Shown here piece after piece: positions 57,301-64,000 of a stretch of DNA of 64,000 nucleotides. The stretch spans positions 341,445,081-341,509,080 of the forward strand of contig JAUPFV010000001.1 of the NCBI GenBank assembly GCA_036936605.1, in the 5' to 3' direction. The position numbers were made by a program, and so were the translations under genes. Every line of letters begins with the position of its first letter. The stretch's first letter is position 1. Source of the DNA: Limnanthes douglasii subsp. nivea. Its lineage: Eukaryota; Streptophyta; Magnoliopsida; Brassicales; Limnanthaceae. The notes beneath the pieces are model-generated. The model made no database searches. It was not told the DNA's origin and saw only the letters and a program-made list of their open reading frames with translations.

Positions 57301-57629
57301 TGATGTAACTCACTATCTAAATTCAATTATTTAAATGTTTTTTTTTTTTGTTTTTTTTTTATATTTTAAGGATTTATTTAAGATAGCAAATTAAATCTAA
57401 TTACATTTAATTTAATAGGATATTATTTTATTATGTTTATTTTTGTTTCCATATTTTGTATTACGGATTTGAGTGATTCCTATTTAAGGCGCCTCAAACC
57501 TTACTTTTGTTTTTAGACTTTGATGAATAAAAATTGAGATTTTTCTCTGAGTCTCTGAATCTTATTCTCTAACCTAGGGTTAGGTATATATCTATTGTTT
57601 TTTTCTTCTAATCTTCCGCCAGGCCATCA
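57301..57629 (+). mobile_element. 3' LTR of the chimeric element
   Basis: 329 bp, TGATGTAAC...GGCCATCA, followed by TSD CTTAC. Confidence 0.87.
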
Positions 57630-57634
57630 CTTAC

Positions 57635-60600
57635 TTGCGTTACAAAAACCAATGATAGCTGAAAAAAAAAACTTAAATTAACCTTAAAAAATATTGGTTT
57701 CTGTCATGGTATACCAAATATGCCAAACAAAATTTGGATTATATGAAGAGACCATTTTAAAGTGTATGTAATTTGCAATCATGAGCAACTCATCCACTTA
57801 AAAGTTAATCACTCAGCATAAAGCAAATAATTCAAGGTAACTAACATTTTATGCTAAATGTTCTAGGATAAATAGAATTCCATTATAGGATAAAATTATT
57901 GACCTATCCAACAATCCACTAGAGTAGATTGTTATTGATGAATTAAACTGCATCACAAACTCATCTAAACAACTCTCTCGTACAAATCTATGTTTAACAA
58001 TTCTGGATGACTTCTTAACATGATTTTGGATTGATCTTTAGAGTATGTTAGATACATTTGAACCTCATTTACTTGGACCAACAAAACAAATGAAAAAAGA
58101 TTAGATAAAGTCTTAGTTATTACTTTGAAAATATTAAGGAAACACACTTAGCAAACACCTATTCAGATTATTCCCCTCTTCGCATTTCATTATGTAATAG
58201 ATCTTTCAAACTTAAACCTTCTTTTAAGTTCCCAAATATGTGGAAACTATACCTAGACTTCAACCAAATAGTTAGTGAATTTTGGAATTCTCTACTAACT
58301 GAAATTTTTTAATTTGTTTTTTGGAAAACATTAAAAAGGTTCAAAGTTAGTCTTACATATAAGGAAATATTTGGCAATATCTTTAATGATATTTCCAAAG
58401 TTTATGAGGAAATAACTTATGTTGAAAGCAAACTACAAGAGAATTAAAATCCATAGAATAAAGCTAATTTGTCAAAGCTAATGCTAAATATCTTCTTCTC
58501 TTGACAAGAGAATAAGCATATTGGGAACAAAAAATCTCTATAAATTGGATAAATGAGGGTGACAACAATACCTCTTTTTCATAACTTTGTGAAGAAAAGG
58601 CAAAAAAAAAAGAATAAGATCAATGAAATTAAAAAAAAAAAGTGAAATTGTTTTTAACTCCTTGCATTTGCAGATGACTATGTCATCTTCAAAAATGGTT
58701 TAATAACGAAGATTAACAAATTGAATTCCTTACGAAGCATTTACCAAGGAATATTTGGTGAATCCATTATCATGGATAAGTCAAGTCTAATTGTCTAAAA
58801 TAAAATAAACTAGAAAAGATTAAACAACATTTTAAAAGTCACTAGTTTCAAAACAAAATCTCTTTCTATGAAATATTTAGGAGTTTCTGTCGATAATAGT
58901 AACAATTCTAGTTTATATGATGACTTAGTAAGTAGAATAAGAATTAAAATTTATGATAGGGATAATAAATCCCTATCAAAAGTCGGCCGGTAGTCCTTAG
59001 ACTATCCAGTTTGGTAACATATAGTCCCTGAACTTTCAAAATTTCGGTGGTAGTCCATGGACTATCTATTTTGGATAAATGTAGTCCCATGCACATGTTT
59101 ATTAAGAGGACTAACTTTACCGAAGAAAGAAATTCAAAAGACTAACTTTATAAAAAATGAATAGTTGAGGGACTATCAATCACAAAAATTGATAGTCAGC
59201 ACATGCAGGGGGACTAACTTTATCCAAACTGGATAGTCCAGGGACTACCAGTGGACCTTTAAGTCCATGGACTATCTATCACTGAATCGGTAGTCGAGGG
59301 ACGAGTTACTGTTAAAATACAAAAATCCTATCATACTACATCCAATGTTCCAATCTTTGTAAGTTTGTTATTAACAAAATTGAAAGGATTTTTAATAGAT
59401 TCCTTTAGGGGATCATTGAAATTTACTCATGCAATTATTTGGACAAAATATAGCTCAATAATAATAAAAAACCTATAAGGAAGGTGGGTTGAACATTAGG
59501 AAATTTACTGATCTTCAAAATACATTCTCATGTATATTATTGTTTAAATTTAGAGAAAACAAAACTATTTGGGCCAGATACATGCAATATGTTTATTGTA
59601 ATAACTCTCACCCTCTTCTCAAATCAAACAAAAAGGTAGTACAACGTGGAAGATATTACTCGCTATAAAAGATAATGCAAGATTACTTGGATATTAGGTA
59701 ATAGTAATATGGAATTTTGGTTGGACAAATGGTTTAGAAATAAACCATTCATCAATATGATAAATGAGAGTAACACTGTGTGGTATATTAAAGATAGGGT
59801 GAAAGACTTCTGGTTGAATAGAACCTAGGATTTAACTAAGTTTAATCAAAACATTACTTCGTCTAATATTAAATTTTGATTCTAAATTTTTCAACCCACA
59901 ATGATCAAGAGGACAAAATATTGTGGTCAATTGATAATTTAAGTAACTTAAGGCACAAAAGTAATCATTATATTCTTTTTTATAAGATTTAGAATAACAT
60001 TATTCCAACCAAATACTCATTTATGAAACTAATGAAAGGTTGGATCTCTGTGGATAGTAACCTTCAAAAAATAAACTTTAATACAGCTTATAAATGTCAC
60101 TTTTGCTTTAACATTAAAATAGTGAATCATGTTTTTATAAACCATTCATGGTTTGTTGTGACTGGTTTTATTTAGCTAGAATATTTGGTCTAAACATTGG
60201 TAAATATATGACTATATACCATCTAATCATGTGTTGGTTCTAGTCAACCAACAAACCTATTCACGTTTGAACAATGATTCTTTCTATAGTTTGCTCGCCT
60301 ATCTGACACTTTAGATATAGAGAAAAAATTGATAATCAAACAATTTCTTCTAAAGTTATATTAGACAAAATATATTTTATATTATCTAGATTAGTTAATG
60401 TTAATGTCTTGAAGAAGAATATTTGGTAAGGTGATATTCACATTGTTAATAAACTTGGAAGTTACTTTCATATTGATAACCAAAGTAAGGTTAAGGTTTC
60501 GAAATGGATACAGCTCATTGACAATAGACTTAAGTTAAATTCATATGGGGTTTTACTGCCAAATGGCGAATCCAGTAGTCCTAGACTTATCAGAGATGAA

Positions 60601-60950
60601 AATGTTGTTGTCGTAGTTGCTTATGGCAGGTTATATGATTAAAAAATCCTTTAATTGCATAATGTAAGGCTATTTTAGATGGTTTTATAATCTGTAGTCA
60701 AAATTACATCAAAGTATCGATATTAAATTAGACTCAACCATTCTAATTGATATGCTGGCTAAAGGCTCTGGTTCCTGGTTCTTGAACTTATTCATCAATT
60801 GTTGTAGAAACCTAATCCTGTCAACCATGACTATTATACATATTTCTAGAACTCAGAATCAAGTTGTTGACTAGCTAAGCTAGCCCGCTGGACTGTTAAA
60901 TGCAAGATAAAGTAGGATTTCATACACAATCAAATCCCCAATCTACTTAG
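57635..60950 (+). mobile_element. LINE remnant, copy 2
   Basis: Same LINE as 1-4003. Endonuclease traces begin near 57700 (KIWIIWRDHFK) and run to TSFTWTNKTN near 58060-58085. RT: LAFADDYVIF at about 58660-58690, with the catalytic FADD box intact here though the surrounding frame is broken. Zinc-binding and RNase H-like traces run to about 60900. A segment of ~515 bp present in copy 1 (about 728-1240) is missing here. Shares the hairpin MITE (58979-59324) but lacks the solo LTR of copy 1. Stops and shifts throughout. Confidence 0.8.
58979..59324. mobile_element. Hairpin MITE inside LINE copy 2
   Basis: 346 bp; same insert and same flanks (ATCCCTATCA 58969-58978, ATCCTATCA 59325-59333) as in copy 1. 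Confidence 0.65.
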
Positions 60951-61309
60951 GCATATAACCTTTCGAGAAGGTGTTTAAATAAGATACTTAAGGCATGTTG
61001 AATACACTATAACACTGTGTCTTCAGAAGTATAGACTAACATTCTATTGGATTGTCTATCAAATATATGCAGGTTAAACACAACTAAAGTTCTTATAAAA
61101 TATACAGGAAATAAGCACCTGATATTACAAGGAAAAGCTGATGACAACAATCAAATGAAAGAAGACGCCGAGCAATAAAGCTCTTTAAGCTAACAAAAAC
61201 TGAAGAGGATTTAAATGAGATACAAAATATATTCAAATTTTAATTTAAAGTATAATTACATTACTCAAGTTTGTAAGATTTATTTCAATTAATAATAAAA
61301 ACTAAAAAA
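60951..61309. other. AT-rich unassigned DNA
   Basis: Follows the LINE end; no clear poly(A) tail, gene or terminal repeat found. Confidence 0.5.
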
Positions 61310-62299
61310 GGGAAATTCTATCTAAAGTATCTACTCAACTGTTATATTTTCATCTAATATCCAACTTCTCTTTTATTATTACTTAATACTAATCTTATCT
61401 ATATAAGTCAAAATTAATACCTAATTATTTAATAATACCTCAACTACCCTCGCTTCATCACCGACCGCATAACCATTTCTAATTCTTGAACCAAAAATTC
61501 TCTTTCTTACTTTTTATTTTTATTTTATTTTTTAAACGGTCATATCTTTTGAACCGGAGTTTGAAAAAAATATCCGAAAGCATTATTGCATTTCTTCATT
61601 TAAAATAAAAAAAACTAGATCCATTGATGATATTTTATGATTTTTTAAAAATAAAATTTCAATCATGAGATTTCTTTGAAAATCAATCATGTGATTTCCT
61701 TAAAAAATTAAACGTGCGAGTTCTTTGAAAAATTAATCATGAGAGTCTATTGAAAAATCAAAGATGAGAGTTCTTTGAAAAATCTATCACGAGAGTTCTT
61801 TGAAAAATTAAACATGTGAGTTCATTGAAAATTTAACAATGCTATTTTGTTTAAAAAATCAACAATGTGAGTTCTTTGAAAAATCAAGAATGAGAGTTCT
61901 TTGAAAAATCAATCATAAGAGTTCTTTGAAAAATCAATTATGCGAGTTCTTTGAGAAAATCAATCATGAGAGTTCTTTGAAAAATAAAACATGCGAGTTC
62001 TTTGAACAACAAATAAGAAAATATCGTTAATAGATCTACTTTTGTTAGTGTAAAAAAACAAGTCGATTGTACCTTCACACATTTTTTTCCCGAACTACAG
62101 TTTGAAAGTTACGGACTTTTTAAAATAAAAATAAAAAAGAAAAGTAAGAAAGAGAAATTTGAAACAAATAACTTCTATATAGAGTATCAAGGGTATTTTT
62201 GTCCATTATTTGGGCTGGTATACTTATTGACACTGTCCTATTTTCGGATATTAGTTGGTAATAAGGAAGTTGAGTGAGTATTTAGTGGTACTTTTCTCG
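61310..62299. mobile_element. Foldback/MITE-like element with a minisatellite loop
   Basis: Left arm 61310-61620 and right arm about 62055-62299 are diverged inverted repeats: outer ends ggaaattctatctaaagta versus the complement gagaaaagtaccactaaata, both reaching 'actcaac', and inner parts ttctctttcttacttttt in both. The loop is a 25-bp minisatellite. No ORF. A TSD is not convincing (A-rich on both sides). Confidence 0.65.
61660..62008. repeat. 25-bp minisatellite, about 14 copies
   Basis: Consensus ATCAATCATGAGAGTTCTTT then GAAAA; copies vary mainly in the first ten bases (aatcatgag, aaacatgtg, aacaatgtg, aattatgcg), while GAGTTCTTTGAAAAA is nearly constant. Confidence 0.92.
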
Positions 62300-62467
62300 T
62301 AAAAAATGAAAAAATTTCAATAAAAATTAAGAATGAAGAAGAATGTAAAAACAAAACTTAAAATTTTAAAATATTAATTTTTTACTTTTAAAAAAGTGTA
62401 GTGTCAGCAGTGGTATTAAAACCAAACTTTACTGTCATCTAGTACCTCACATTTCATTGCTACCTAT

Positions 62468-62655
62468 CTAATATTCATTTGCTTACCTAATTCCAACTCA
62501 ATACAAAATTCTCTAAATAATACCTTAAATACTTATGCTTCATCACCAGCCGCGTAACTACTTATCTTTTTTTGAACCAAAAGTTCTCATTTTTACTTTC
62601 TATTTTTTAAAAAGTTTGTATCTTTCAAAGCGGAGCTAGAAAAAAAAATGAAAGT
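62468..62655. repeat. Partial second copy of the foldback arm
   Basis: Matches the left arm at about 61350-61570 (ctaatattc, cttcatcaccagccgcgtaac, ttgaaccaaaagttctc, ...tttgtatctttcaaagcgga) in the same orientation. No right arm or minisatellite follows. Confidence 0.6.
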
Positions 62656-64000
62656 AATTTGTGGCGGTGTGAAAGATTTTCGGAGGGTATTTTCGTAATA
62701 AAAGAGGAAATAATTAAACTTTTGATAAGTTTTATGAGATACTTGGGCAACTTGGTATAAGTATAGATAGACAAGTTCCGAGAGAACTATTAGGCTAGTA
62801 AATATGTTACTTTCTTTCATTAGTTCAAGCCCAGTGGGTTTACATGCTCCATGAGTCCATTTTTTCAACCCAAGCTCAAATATAACCAAAGTACATTATT
62901 ATATAAAATATCTCTAATTAGTATATTTATTACATCGATACTATAAAATAAACTTTGGTTTAATACCTCATTAGTTCGAGTTGTCCTTCGGAGAATTATG
63001 TCTTTATTAGTAGCCCACATAGTCCTTGCGAAGGTCCTTCGAGAGGACTTAGAATCGAAGCGACTTCATATTAAACCATGCAGAAACTTGTCACTTTCAG
63101 TCAAGTCACGCAAATACTTAACATTTCTTTACCGATTTTGGTTGATCCGAACACGTCTTGGTATGATAATTTCGAGTGATTTATGAAGCTATCTGGATTT
63201 AGTTATTCACATGCTTCAGAGATGGTTATTCATAACTCTACTATTGTACACGTGTCATACAAATACTTGGCCCACGACCTTTCCTTTAAATGGTGACGTG
63301 TGATAGTGTTTTAAAACGATTCCACTTCTCTAAGAAAATAATCGTTGAAGAGACTTTTTTTTACGTTTGGAGGGTTATACATATTGGGCTTGTGAAAAAA
63401 TGTTGTTGGGATCTCCCACATTTCTGTATAAATATTCCCCCCTTTAGTATCACTTTAATATTTAGAAATTTCTGGAGATAGAGAAAAGCTACGAAATTCT
63501 ACAACTACCACTTCCAATTTTCAGTGTGGTAGCCACTACAACATACTTTTCCGACAACAATTTTAGATTTTCATGTATAGAGTTGCCACTGTTTTGACTG
63601 ATTGGTTGTGTCTCTTAGATAAATCCAAAGCGGATAGAATAACAAGAAAATATTATGGGCTTCCGGAAACTGAAGGACCAACAATTAATACTCATTATTT
63701 AGCTGATCCCACATCTTGTACGACTCATTAGTTAGCTTTGAGAATGCATTTTTCAAGGCCAACACGATGAGAAACTAGCAGAAAATACTGATAACGCTTT
63801 CTATGAATATGTTTGGATACCAATAATATATCACATGTGAAGAAAACTACCCTCATTGGTCGATGAGGACAAACACAATTACTCTAGTGGATTTGACTCC
63901 ACTGATGATGAAGAAGGTATCGGTGAGAGTTCAAGTGCTGAACTCAAAAGTCCCAAAAAGATGATCGTGAAGGAACTTCCGAAGGGAACAAGCCTAAGGT
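62656..64000 (+). other. Unassigned region ending in an open, acidic reading frame
   Basis: No known element recognised. From about 63856 to the window end a plus-strand frame is open: SLVDEDKHNYSSGFDSTDDE then EGIGESSSAELKSPKKM, acidic and Ser-rich, unlike the surrounding AT-rich DNA. It could be an exon of a gene lying to the right, or a transposon fragment. Confidence 0.35.

Larger units (their letters stand above)
42255..57634 (+). mobile_element. Chimeric LTR element carrying host gene fragments
   Basis: Two related LTRs (42260-42580, 57301-57629) are bounded outside by an identical 5-bp TSD CTTAC (42255-42259 and 57630-57634). A PBS-like tract follows the left LTR and a purine-rich tract (ggagacagagaagga) precedes the right one, so both are the LTRs of one plus-strand element. 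After subtracting the nested copia (43479-48880) and hAT (50666-56817), its interior is about 3.1 kb: a Ty3/gypsy protease remnant followed by exon-like pieces of several host genes. Reverse transcriptase and integrase are absent, so it could only have moved in trans. The left LTR's first bases are mutated (TAATG for TGATG), which slightly weakens the boundary call. Confidence 0.7.

Noticed and set aside
42255..57634. Reading the two LTRs as independent solo LTRs
   Set aside because: The CTTAC duplication occurs on the outer sides only, and PBS-like and polypurine tracts face inward, which fits one element.
61660..62008. Regularly spaced repeats reminiscent of a CRISPR array
   Set aside because: A contiguous 25-bp tandem repeat without unique spacers, in plant DNA; it is a minisatellite.

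Overview
The window is plant nuclear DNA, most likely eudicot: AT-rich, with GT-AG introns and built almost entirely from plant-type transposable elements (Tat-lineage Ty3/gypsy with two RNase H domains, Ale/Retrofit-like Ty1/copia, RNase H-bearing LINEs, a tRNA-derived SINE, a hAT DNA transposon). I found no intact host gene. It is a nested transposon cluster, and most boundaries can be set from long terminal repeats (LTRs) and target-site duplications (TSDs).

Layout. 1-4003: decayed LINE carrying a hairpin MITE (1529-1877) and a solo LTR (2300-2817, TSD TAAAC), followed by a 5'-truncated copia tail with its LTR (4004-5601). 6698-17107: a young Tat-type gypsy element on the minus strand (469-bp LTRs, 6 differences, TSD AGTGT), with gag, protease and RT-RNaseH-RNaseH-integrase on the minus strand and a long, intron-containing extra gene on the plus strand between integrase and the 3' LTR. 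17367-25407: a minus-strand copia tandem, LTR-internal-LTR-truncated internal. 26012-26231: SINE. 29690-34390: minus-strand LINE; 35250-36222: 3' part of a related LINE, cut by a copia derivative (36223-40560) that has lost its nucleocapsid and protease by an in-frame deletion.

42255-57634: an LTR element (LTRs 42260-42580 and 57301-57629, TSD CTTAC) whose interior is mostly pieces of host-like genes (exon-like segments in both orientations, a HEAT-like segment, a P5A-type ATPase piece) with only a protease remnant of its own. Nested in it are a young copia (43479-48880, again with a duplicated truncated start), a small solo LTR (50252-50468, TSD TGTAC) and a 6.15-kb hAT transposon (50666-56817, TSD GGTATAAG). 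The hAT carries two divergent genes: a BED-finger/hAT transposase (one stop codon) and a second protein resembling the 'putative plant transposon protein' family. They face each other across an intergenic region where identical mirrored TATA boxes flank a dense array of perfect inverted repeats. This two-gene hAT with a palindromic bidirectional promoter is the best candidate here for an undescribed system. 57635-60950: second copy of the first LINE, sharing the same hairpin insertion. 61310-62299: foldback element with a 25-bp minisatellite in its loop.

The genes work as separate transposon systems, not as one pathway. Several reading frames are broken by single-base length changes in short homopolymer runs, so some 'pseudogenes' may be consensus errors rather than real lesions.
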